From SOIA01 sp050116035 (lineage in GTDB: Bacteria > Acidobacteriota > Aminicenantia > Aminicenantales > Aminicenantaceae): a stretch of DNA of 6,549 nucleotides. The stretch's first letter is position 1. Every line of letters begins with the position of its first letter. The position numbers and the translations under genes were made by a program. The stretch lies in contig JASFPJ010000189.1 of the NCBI GenBank assembly GCA_050116035.1, forward strand, positions 1 through 6,549, in the 5' to 3' direction. The notes beneath the pieces were generated by a model that worked only from the letters and a program-made list of their open reading frames with translations, was not told the origin of the DNA and did not search any database. Below are positions 1 through 4,716 of the stretch, piece by piece.

Positions 1-554
1 TATTTGACCTCTTGAATCTCAATCTCTAGACTTTTGATGTACGTCCTGATGACTCTTTGATACTGAGGGTGAAGAGTCTGAGGAATCAAGATCTTTGGCC
101 TCTCTTTGAGCCGATGAGCCATGAGAGCCGCTTCAGCCGCACCCGATGCTCCATCATAAAGAGATGCGTTTGCGATATCCATGCCTGTCAATTGACAGAT
201 AAGAGTTTGAAACTCAAAAATCACTTGCAGTGTTCCCTGGCTGACTTCAGGCTGATAAGGCGTATAGGGACTGACAAATTCTCCTCTAGAACTCAAATAA
301 TCCACGACAAAAGGAATCACATGGGGATAAGCTCCCGCGCCTAAAAATGAAAGAAATTCTTTATACTTATTCTTCTGAGCGAGTTTTTCAAACCGATGAA
401 TCAGCTCAATTTCTGTTAAAGGAGAGGGGACGTTCAGTTCCCTTTTCAATCGGATGTCCTTGGGAATAGTCTTGAAAAGTTCTTCTATCGAAGAGATGCC
501 GATTCGGGACATCATCTCTTTCCTGTCTTTGTCACTCAGAGAAATATAACTCAT
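1..554 (-). CDS. gcvPA: Glycine dehydrogenase (decarboxylating) subunit 1, P-protein alpha half; N-terminal part, cut by window edge
   Basis: This is the amino-terminal half of the split, PLP-dependent P-protein. With GcvPB it decarboxylates glycine and passes the aminomethyl group to lipoyl-GcvH in the cytoplasm. The reading frame runs without a break from ATG at 554 for 184 codons to the left edge; the full subunit is usually about 440-450 residues. It starts MSYISLSDKDRKEMMSRIGI, and family hallmarks follow: LGAGAYPHVIPFVVD (about 71-85), SPYTPYQPEVSQGTLQ (95-110), EFQTLICQLTGMDIANASLY (114-133) and DGASGAAEAALMA (134-146). The PLP lysine is in GcvPB, so it is not expected here. The start is the only in-frame option, because a stop lies seven codons upstream. 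A weak GAGGG ribosome site sits 11 nt before it. It begins 42 nt after gcvH on the same strand, as expected for a co-transcribed gcvT-gcvH-gcvPA-gcvPB cluster. Identification is secure; only the truncation limits it. Confidence 0.96.
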   Translation of the reverse strand, partial: MSYISLSDKDRKEMMSRIGISSIEELFKTIPKDIRLKRELNVPSPLTEIELIHRFEKLAQKNKYKEFLSFLGAGAYPHVIPFVVDYLSSRGEFVSPYTPYQPEVSQGTLQVIFEFQTLICQLTGMDIANASLYDGASGAAEAALMAHRLKERPKILIPQTLHPQYQRVIRTYIKSLEIEIQEVK

Positions 555-596
555 TGACTGGATGACCCTCGTTTATTTCATTGGATTGGATTGGGA

Positions 597-983
597 TTAC
601 TCTTCAATTCCCTCCAGGAATTTTTCATATTCATCCGCTGACATCAACTTCTCGAACTCCGTTTCATCTTTTATTTTGAGGCGAATAAACCAACCTTTTC
701 CGTGGGGATCCTGATTTACAAGCTCGGGAGAATCATTCAATTCTCCATTGACTTCAACCACCTCTCCGGAAACCGGGGAATAGACGTCCGACACCGCCTT
801 TACAGACTCAACGACGCCTATGGATTGATGGAATTCCAGTTGAGTTCCCGTCTTGGGTAATTCAACGAAAACGACATCTCCAAGCTGCTTTTGCGCAAAG
901 TCCGTTATTCCCATAGTGGCCGTATCGCCCTTCACTTGGATCCACTCGTGATCCTTCGAATAATAAAAGTCATCAGGATACAT
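597..983 (-). CDS. gcvH: Glycine cleavage system H protein (lipoyl carrier)
   Basis: H-protein carries the aminomethyl intermediate on a lipoyl-lysine arm, shuttling between P-, T- and L-proteins. From ATG at 983 it encodes 128 residues, the normal family size. The N-terminus MYPDDFYYSKDHEW matches the usual opening with its HEW motif (residues 12-14). The lipoylation segment GVVESVKAVSDVYSP places the modified lysine at residue 62, followed by the conserved SPVSGEVVEVN and the GWFIRLKI stretch near 100. The frame is open up to an ATG at 1001, which would add six residues (MSKEER), but the strong AAGGAGG site at 989-995 lies inside that extension and is placed 5 nt before the 983 start, so the shorter form is preferred. 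It sits 42 nt upstream of gcvPA but 246 bp downstream of gcvT. A promoter candidate at 1057-1085 suggests it may also be transcribed independently of gcvT. Confidence 0.97.
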   Translation of the reverse strand: MYPDDFYYSKDHEWIQVKGDTATMGITDFAQKQLGDVVFVELPKTGTQLEFHQSIGVVESVKAVSDVYSPVSGEVVEVNGELNDSPELVNQDPHGKGWFIRLKIKDETEFEKLMSADEYEKFLEGIEE

Positions 984-988
984 TCTCT

Positions 989-995
989 CCTCCTT
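989..995 (-). promoter_or_regulatory. Ribosome binding site deciding the gcvH start
   Basis: On the minus strand AAGGAGG is followed by the 5-nt spacer AGAGA and then ATG at 983. A second in-frame ATG at 1001 lies upstream of this site with no ribosome site of its own, so 983 is the likely start. Confidence 0.85.
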
Positions 996-1021
996 ACTCA
1001 TTAAAGATATTCAGCCCGCAG

Positions 1022-1057
1022 TTTTGAGTAAGTCATAAATTTTGAGTAAGTCATAAA
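1022..1057. repeat. Perfect 18-bp tandem duplication in the gcvH leader
   Basis: The unit TTTTGAGTAAGTCATAAA occurs twice head to tail (1022-1039 and 1040-1057) without a mismatch. It lies between the candidate gcvH promoter and the gcvH start, overlapping the -10 hexamer by one base, so both copies would be in or next to the 5' untranslated region. Perfect identity suggests a recent slippage event. No function can be read from the unit. Confidence 0.9.
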
Positions 1058-1085
1058 TATTAAATTGACATTCGCAATTAGTCAA
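1057..1085 (-). promoter_or_regulatory. Candidate sigma-70-type promoter for gcvH-gcvPA
   Basis: On the minus strand a -35 box TTGACT (5 of 6 to consensus) at 1085-1080 is followed by a 17-bp spacer and a -10 box TAATAT (4 of 6) at 1062-1057. Predicted transcription would begin near 1050, giving a leader of about 67 nt before gcvH. The -35 box and spacer also contain an inverted repeat TTGAC-N11-GTCAA (1065-1085), which could be a regulator site. The call rests on consensus matching alone. Confidence 0.5.
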
Positions 1086-1106
1086 CTCATATCTAATGCA
1101 TTATTG

Positions 1107-1135
1107 CCCTTGCGAGTCTATCGATGCAATCTCAT
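1107..1135 (+). repeat. Diverged copy of module B repeat (B0)
   Basis: Aligned without gaps to the intact 29-bp module B at 1181-1209, this segment matches at 21 of 29 positions, including TTGCGAG near the left end and GCAATCTCAT at the right end. The middle is changed, so the internal hairpin core is lost. It has the same orientation as all other copies in the window and looks like an old decayed copy. Confidence 0.6.
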
Positions 1136-1138
1136 GAA

Positions 1139-1152
1139 AATTGAGGACAGTT
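1139..1152. repeat. Partial copy of module A (one arm)
   Basis: AATTGAGGACAGTT matches the left arm and centre of module A at 1155-1168 in 12 of 14 positions. The right arm is absent. It directly precedes the intact A copy and may be a remnant of an earlier duplication. Confidence 0.5.
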
Positions 1153-1154
1153 AA

Positions 1155-1175
1155 AATTGGGGACAGTCCCCAATT
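1155..1175. repeat. Module A palindrome, copy 1 (central base A)
   Basis: Two perfect 10-bp arms, AATTGGGGAC and GTCCCCAATT, flank a single central A. As RNA this folds to a 9-bp stem with a 3-nt loop. It lies 54 nt past the gcvT stop, in the direction of gcvT transcription, and on that strand is followed by TT, extending the stem's own terminal TT to a four-T run, so weak attenuation of read-through into gcvH is possible. The same palindrome occurs at 4470-4490, so it is a dispersed repeat and not a site made for this operon. Confidence 0.85.
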
Positions 1176-1178
1176 ATA

Positions 1179-1209
1179 TGTCATTGCGAGCGAAGCGTGG
1201 CAATCTCAT
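1179..1209 (+). repeat. Module B repeat, copy 1 (short form)
   Basis: This 31-bp stretch is identical to 4601-4631. Its outer arms ATTGC and GCAAT are inverted repeats around the core GAGCGAAGCGTG. It follows module A after only 3 bp. Similar short palindromic repeats with the ATTGCGAG...GCAATCTC frame are familiar from intergenic regions of many bacterial genomes; that comparison is from memory and was not searched. Confidence 0.9.
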
Positions 1210-1229
1210 CAGAATAAATCCAGTTAAAA

Positions 1230-2333
1230 CTATTCCCCGGATTCAGTCTCTCCTCTTTTGTAGAAAGGCGTCAGAACCACCCGGGCTTTGATTTGATTAT
1301 CTCTTATTCCCACCTCGAACTTTGTTCCCACTTCAGTATATTCTATCGGTAGATAGGCCAATCCAATCGCTTTTTTCAAATAGGGTGAAAAAGAGCCTGA
1401 TGTCACCTCAGAAACCTTTTCCCCCTCGATATAGACTGGATAATGAGATCTGGCTATTCCTCTCCCCTCAAGCTCGAATCCGACTATTTTCCTTTTGATT
1501 CCCTCTTCCTTCTGTTTGAGGAGAGCTTCCCGGCCCAAGAATTCCCCTTTTTTAAACTTCACAAGCCAGCCCAATCCTGCCTCCAGGACTGTGGTTGTCT
1601 CGTCGATATCGTTTCCGTAGAGCATGAGCTTGGCTTCCAAACGGAGAGTATCTCGAGCACCCAGTCCAATAGGAAGAATACCAAAGTCTTTGCCTCTTTC
1701 CAGGATTGCATCCCAAATCTTCTCAGGATGTGTAGATAAGGTGTAAATCTCCACACCGTCCTCACCCGTGTATCCGGTCCGAGAGACCAATGCTTTTTCT
1801 CCTTCAATTTTTGTCAAGTTGAACGAGAATGAGCTCAACTCCTCAAGATTGAACTGGATTAGCGGCTGCAAGATTTCCAACGCTTTCGGGCCTTGAAGAG
1901 CCAACTGGGTGTAATCATCGCTTTTGTTTTCCACTTTCACATCAAAACCTTCCTGGTGACTGAGGATCCATTCATGATCCTTATCCGAATTGGCAGCATT
2001 CACGACCAGCAGATATTCAGACAGACTCAAGCAGTAAACAAGCAGGTCATCCACAAATGTCCCTTCGGGAGTGGTTAAGGCGGAGTACTGCGCTTTTCCT
2101 GGAGTCAAGCGAGAGGCATTATTGGGAGTCAGATGCTGCACAAAATCGATGGCCTGGTTTCCGGAAATGAGAATCTCTCCCATGTGGCTCACATCAAAAA
2201 GTCCGGCCTTCTTCCGAACAGCCATATGCTCATCGATTACTCCGCTGTATTCAACTGGCATGTCCCAGCCGAAAAACTCAATCATCCTCCCTCCAAGTTT
2301 TCTGTGGGAGGAATTCAAACGTGTTCGCTTCAT
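1230..2333 (-). CDS. gcvT: Aminomethyltransferase, glycine cleavage system T protein
   Basis: T-protein takes the aminomethyl group from lipoyl-GcvH, releases ammonia and forms methylene-tetrahydrofolate. From ATG at 2333 it is 367 residues, the usual length. Family blocks appear in order: MKRTRLNSSHRKLGG at the start, FGWDMPVEYSGV (21-32), AGLFDVSHMGEI (43-54), GTFVDDLLVY (91-100) with the conserved aspartate pair corresponding to the catalytic Asp region, LALQGPKA (144-151), SRTGYTGEDGVEI (184-196), LGARDTLRLEA (224-234) and the C-terminal TSGSFSPYLKKAIGLAY (311-327). The frame stays open up to 2444, but the additional 37 residues are unlike the family and overlap the divergent promoter region; AGAGGG at 2345-2340 with a 6-nt spacer supports 2333. 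It is the promoter-proximal gene of the gcv cluster and is divergent from argS. Confidence 0.97.
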   Translation of the reverse strand: MKRTRLNSSHRKLGGRMIEFFGWDMPVEYSGVIDEHMAVRKKAGLFDVSHMGEILISGNQAIDFVQHLTPNNASRLTPGKAQYSALTTPEGTFVDDLLVYCLSLSEYLLVVNAANSDKDHEWILSHQEGFDVKVENKSDDYTQLALQGPKALEILQPLIQFNLEELSSFSFNLTKIEGEKALVSRTGYTGEDGVEIYTLSTHPEKIWDAILERGKDFGILPIGLGARDTLRLEAKLMLYGNDIDETTTVLEAGLGWLVKFKKGEFLGREALLKQKEEGIKRKIVGFELEGRGIARSHYPVYIEGEKVSEVTSGSFSPYLKKAIGLAYLPIEYTEVGTKFEVGIRDNQIKARVVLTPFYKRGETESGE

Positions 2334-2339
2334 GGCATT

Positions 2340-2345
2340 CCCTCT
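2340..2345 (-). promoter_or_regulatory. Ribosome binding site deciding the gcvT start
   Basis: AGAGGG on the minus strand stands 6 nt before the ATG at 2333. It selects this start over the upstream in-frame ATGs, the furthest at 2444. Confidence 0.75.
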
Positions 2346-2361
2346 TTGAAAATTATTAACT

Positions 2362-2390
2362 ATCATATAATTTTTCTCGATGCAAGAAAA
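2362..2390 (-). promoter_or_regulatory. Weak candidate promoter for gcvT
   Basis: A TATGAT hexamer (5 of 6 to the -10 consensus) lies on the minus strand at 2367-2362. It would start transcription roughly 20 nt before the gcvT ATG. The hexamer 17 bp upstream, TTTTCT, is a poor -35, so an activator or another promoter is possible. No glycine-riboswitch-like structure fits in the 110 bp available. Confidence 0.3.
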
Positions 2391-2403
2391 ACCATCTGGA
2401 GTC

Positions 2404-2431
2404 TTGTCCATACCTGCAAATCTGCTATAAT
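2404..2431 (+). promoter_or_regulatory. Candidate extended -10 promoter for argS
   Basis: A perfect TATAAT at 2426-2431 is preceded by TGC, making an extended -10 element. TTGTCC at 2404-2409 is a 4-of-6 match to a -35 with a 16-bp spacer. Transcription would begin near 2438, only about 6 nt before the argS ATG at 2444. Confidence 0.65.
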
Positions 2432-2443
2432 TAAAAGCCAACA

Positions 2444-4381
2444 ATGATAAAACTTAAAGCTTCCTTAAAAGAAAAAATACAAAAAAAACTCAAAAATAAG
2501 TATCCTCTCAAAGCTTCTGAGCTCGAAATCGGCTACTCTCCCCAGCAAAAATTCGGAGATCTGGCTCTGGCTTTCCCTTTCCAACTGGCCAAAAAATTGA
2601 AAAGACAACCAAGAGAGCTGGCGTTGGAGATCATTCCTCTACTCTCGCCCTTGGAGGGTGTCGAAAAAGCAGAGGCTGCAGGAGCCGGCTACATCAACCT
2701 CTTCCTTGACAAGAAGAATTTCTTCTCCCGTCAGCTTCATACTCTTGATCGAACTGACCTCTCTTCCGAAGAAGACAAAATCATCATTGAGCACACCAAC
2801 ATCAATCCCAACAAAGCCGCGCACATCGGGCATCTGCGGAACGCCTGCCTTGGAGATACCTTGGCGCGGTGCCAGAAGTACAAAGGTGAGAATGTGGAGG
2901 TTCAGAATTACATCGATGACACGGGTGTTCAGGTGGCTGATGTTGTCTTCGGGTTCATGGATCTTGAGAAAAAGACTCTTGGCCAAATAAAAGAAATTAA
3001 GGAAAAATTCGATTACTACTGCTGGGACCTTTATGCCCGCGTCTCGTCTTATTTCGAGAGTCACCCCGATTCTGAAAAAAGAAGGTCCGAAATCCTTAAG
3101 AAAATCGAGGAAGGAAAAAATCCGGAATATGAAATAGGATTTTATCTATCCCGCCAGATCATCAAAGCCCATCTGCAGACTATGCGCAGAATCGGCGTGA
3201 CGTATGACATGCTTCCCTGCGAAAGCACTATCCTTCAACTCAAATTTTGGGAAAAAGCCTTTTCACTCTTAAAAGGCAAAAAAGCCATCTCCTTTGTGAA
3301 GGACGGAATTAACAAGGACTGCTGGGTGATGGGGCTCGAGGAAGAAGCGGAAAAAGAAAAAATTATCGTCCGCTCCGACGGAACAGTCACTTATGTCGGA
3401 AAAGACATTGCTTACCAGCTCTGGAAATTCGGTCTGTTGGAAAAGGATTTCTACTATGAACCCTTCATCGAGGAAAACGGCCGAACAATCTGGATCTCAA
3501 CAGATACTTCCACGCACAAGGCGCCCCCATTCGGGAAAGGTAGCAAGGTCTACAATGTCATCGATTCCAGACAGGCCTACCTCCAGAAAATTGTAGTCCA
3601 GGGGCTCAAATCCCTGAAGTATCAAACTCAAGCGGAAAAGTCCATCCATTTCTCTTACGAGATGGTGGGCCTTTCCCCGAAAAGCTTGAAAGAGCTCGAC
3701 TTGAGAGTATCGGAAGAAGACAAAGAAAAAGATTTTTTGGAAGTTTCCGGAAGAAAAGGCCTCGGAGTCAAGGCCGATGACCTTCTGGACAGACTCGAAG
3801 ATAAAGCTTTGGCCGAAGTCGAGAAAAGAAATCCAGAACTTCCCGCTGACCTAAAAAAAGAAACCGCGCACAAAATCGCAGTCGGGGCTCTCCGCTATTT
3901 TATGCTTAAGTTTGCCAGGAACTCCCTGATTGTTTTTGATTTCGAAGAGGCGCTGAATTTTGAAGGTGAAACAGGCCCCTATCTCCAGTACACCCTAGTC
4001 CGGATCAACAGCATCTTCCGTAAACTGAAAGAAAGAGAAGGCTTTGATGAGAAAAACCTTCAAGCTCTCCTCTCTTCTAAAGAACTTCCACTTGAATTCC
4101 TGCCCGAACAAGAGCTGTCAGATTTCTGGGATGTCGTTTTTTTTGCCTCACAGCTTGAAGAAGAAGTTCTCCATTCCATCCATTCTCTGGAATTCTCCCA
4201 TCTGGCCAAATATGCTTTCAACCTCTCGCAGAAATTCAATGCCTATTATCATCTCTACTCTATTCTGGCCGAGGAAAACAAAGACATTAAAAACATCCGC
4301 ATCCTGACTATTTTTTTCATCAGAGAAGTTCTCCAGCGTGCGCTCTCTCTCATGGGAATCCCGCAACCGGAACTGATGTGA
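2444..4381 (+). CDS. argS: Arginyl-tRNA synthetase (class I)
   Basis: Charges tRNA-Arg with arginine in the cytoplasm. The 645-residue product has the ArgRS layout: an N-terminal tRNA-contact domain (about 1-100, with FGDLALAFPFQLAKKL at 37-52), the class I motif HIGH at 127-130 within NPNKAAHIGHLRNACLGD, the ArgRS-typical YIDDTGVQVADV (156-167), a catalytic core, and an all-helical anticodon-binding domain of the DALR kind (about 480-645) containing ALRYFMLKFARNS and GETGPYLQYTLVRI, ending MGIPQPELM. The second class I signature is the noncanonical VSGRKG (434-439), just before the conserved GVKADDLLDRL; ArgRS enzymes often lack a standard KMSK. It is longer than the roughly 550-580 residues common in other bacteria. 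The ATG at 2444 is the only start, since an in-frame TAA lies three codons upstream, and no Shine-Dalgarno sequence precedes it. It is monocistronic by position, with 335 bp before the next gene. Confidence 0.97.
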   Translation: MIKLKASLKEKIQKKLKNKYPLKASELEIGYSPQQKFGDLALAFPFQLAKKLKRQPRELALEIIPLLSPLEGVEKAEAAGAGYINLFLDKKNFFSRQLHTLDRTDLSSEEDKIIIEHTNINPNKAAHIGHLRNACLGDTLARCQKYKGENVEVQNYIDDTGVQVADVVFGFMDLEKKTLGQIKEIKEKFDYYCWDLYARVSSYFESHPDSEKRRSEILKKIEEGKNPEYEIGFYLSRQIIKAHLQTMRRIGVTYDMLPCESTILQLKFWEKAFSLLKGKKAISFVKDGINKDCWVMGLEEEAEKEKIIVRSDGTVTYVGKDIAYQLWKFGLLEKDFYYEPFIEENGRTIWISTDTSTHKAPPFGKGSKVYNVIDSRQAYLQKIVVQGLKSLKYQTQAEKSIHFSYEMVGLSPKSLKELDLRVSEEDKEKDFLEVSGRKGLGVKADDLLDRLEDKALAEVEKRNPELPADLKKETAHKIAVGALRYFMLKFARNSLIVFDFEEALNFEGETGPYLQYTLVRINSIFRKLKEREGFDEKNLQALLSSKELPLEFLPEQELSDFWDVVFFASQLEEEVLHSIHSLEFSHLAKYAFNLSQKFNAYYHLYSILAEENKDIKNIRILTIFFIREVLQRALSLMGIPQPELM

Positions 4382-4469
4382 TGGAGTTAATAATAAATAA
4401 ACGAGTGAAGTAAAGATTGAACTAAGGTTTATTATTGAGCTGTTGAATCACATAAAATCCAACTCAAAA

Positions 4470-4490
4470 AATTGGGGACTGTCCCCAATT
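4470..4490. repeat. Module A palindrome, copy 2 (central base T)
   Basis: The 10-bp arms are the same as in copy 1 (1155-1175) and the central base is T instead of A, so as a whole it is the exact reverse complement of copy 1. On the minus strand the hairpin runs into six Ts, like an intrinsic terminator, but no minus-strand gene ends here. On the plus strand, downstream of argS, there is no T-run. Confidence 0.85.
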
Positions 4491-4500
4491 AAACTATATG

Positions 4501-4535
4501 TCATTGCCAGGAACAAAGTGACATACCAATCTCAT
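4501..4535 (+). repeat. Module B repeat, copy 2 (long form, diverged)
   Basis: This 35-bp copy begins TCATTGC and ends CAATCTCAT like the intact copies, with the long-form core AGGAACAAAGTGACATA. Changes such as GCCAG for GCGAG and ACC for GGC weaken the outer stem. It follows module A after 10 bp, with the same ATATG-TCATTGC junction as at 1177-1187. Confidence 0.75.
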
Positions 4536-4560
4536 AAGGTGAGAGAATGGGACCAGAGCA

Positions 4561-4590
4561 TCATTGCGAGGAACGAAGTGACGTGGCAAT
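4561..4590 (+). repeat. Module B repeat, copy 3 (long form)
   Basis: The copy runs from TCATTGCGAG to GGCAAT with core GAACGAAGTGACGT. Compared with the short form it carries three extra bases on each side of the shared CGAAG. The usual CTCAT tail is replaced by ATTGCTCA, forming a perfect 10-bp palindrome GCAATATTGC at 4586-4595 across its right end. Confidence 0.85.
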
Positions 4591-4600
4591 ATTGCTCAAT

Positions 4601-4631
4601 TGTCATTGCGAGCGAAGCGTGGCAATCTCAT
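4601..4631 (+). repeat. Module B repeat, copy 4 (short form)
   Basis: All 31 bp are identical to the copy at 1179-1209, about 3.4 kb away, while the flanking bases differ. Inverted outer arms ATTGC and GCAAT enclose GAGCGAAGCGTG. It begins 10 bp after copy 3 in the same orientation. Confidence 0.9.
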
Positions 4632-4700
4632 AAGCAAAAAGTAATAGGATTTACATAAAAGTAAAATAATTAATTCCTGGTTCTTAAACCTCTCAAACAA

Positions 4701-4706
4701 AGGAGG
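4701..4706 (+). promoter_or_regulatory. Ribosome binding site of the ABC ATPase gene
   Basis: AGGAGG is followed by a rather long 10-nt spacer before the ATG at 4717. Two nearer ATGs (4707, 4710) are out of frame, and an in-frame stop at 4711-4713 excludes an earlier start. Confidence 0.75.
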
Positions 4707-4716
4707 ATGATGAATA

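Larger units (their letters stand above)
4382..4716. other. Gene-free gap between argS and the ABC operon
   Basis: This 335-bp stretch holds no credible gene. Its first part is AT-rich and has a loose inverted repeat (AATAATAAA at 4389-4397, TTTATTATT at 4428-4436, 30-nt loop) with no T-run, so there is no convincing argS terminator. The middle, 4470-4631, is taken up by one module A and three module B repeats. The final 85 bp are AT-rich and should contain the ABC operon promoter; TTTACA at 4650-4655 with TAATTC at 4671-4676 (15-bp spacer) is only a weak candidate. Confidence 0.7.

Noticed and set aside
57..344. Plus-strand open frame of 95 codons
   Set aside because: It lies antisense inside gcvPA, whose conserved motifs cover the whole segment, and resembles no protein family I know.
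2334..2443. Glycine riboswitch before gcvT
   Set aside because: The 110-bp gap is too short for the usual aptamer pair plus promoters, and none of the conserved aptamer sequence blocks is visible.
2334..2444. 37-residue N-terminal extension of gcvT
   Set aside because: The family start motif begins at 2333 with a good ribosome site; the extension covers the divergent promoter region.
3655..3873. Minus-strand open frame within argS
   Set aside because: Low-complexity serine-rich translation, antisense to conserved ArgRS sequence, with no ribosome site.
4389..4436. Possible argS terminator
   Set aside because: The 9-bp arms are entirely AT, the loop is 30 nt and no T-run follows, so it does not look like an intrinsic terminator.
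4470..4631. Possible CRISPR array in the repeat cluster
   Set aside because: Repeats differ in length and sequence, are separated by 10 to 25 bp of irregular gaps, and no cas gene is near.
4443..4658. Open frame of 71 codons between argS and the ABC operon
   Set aside because: It is a translation of the module A and B repeats, giving repeated peptides such as VIARN and VIASEAWQSH. It has no ribosome site, and this kind of peptide is a common false gene call.
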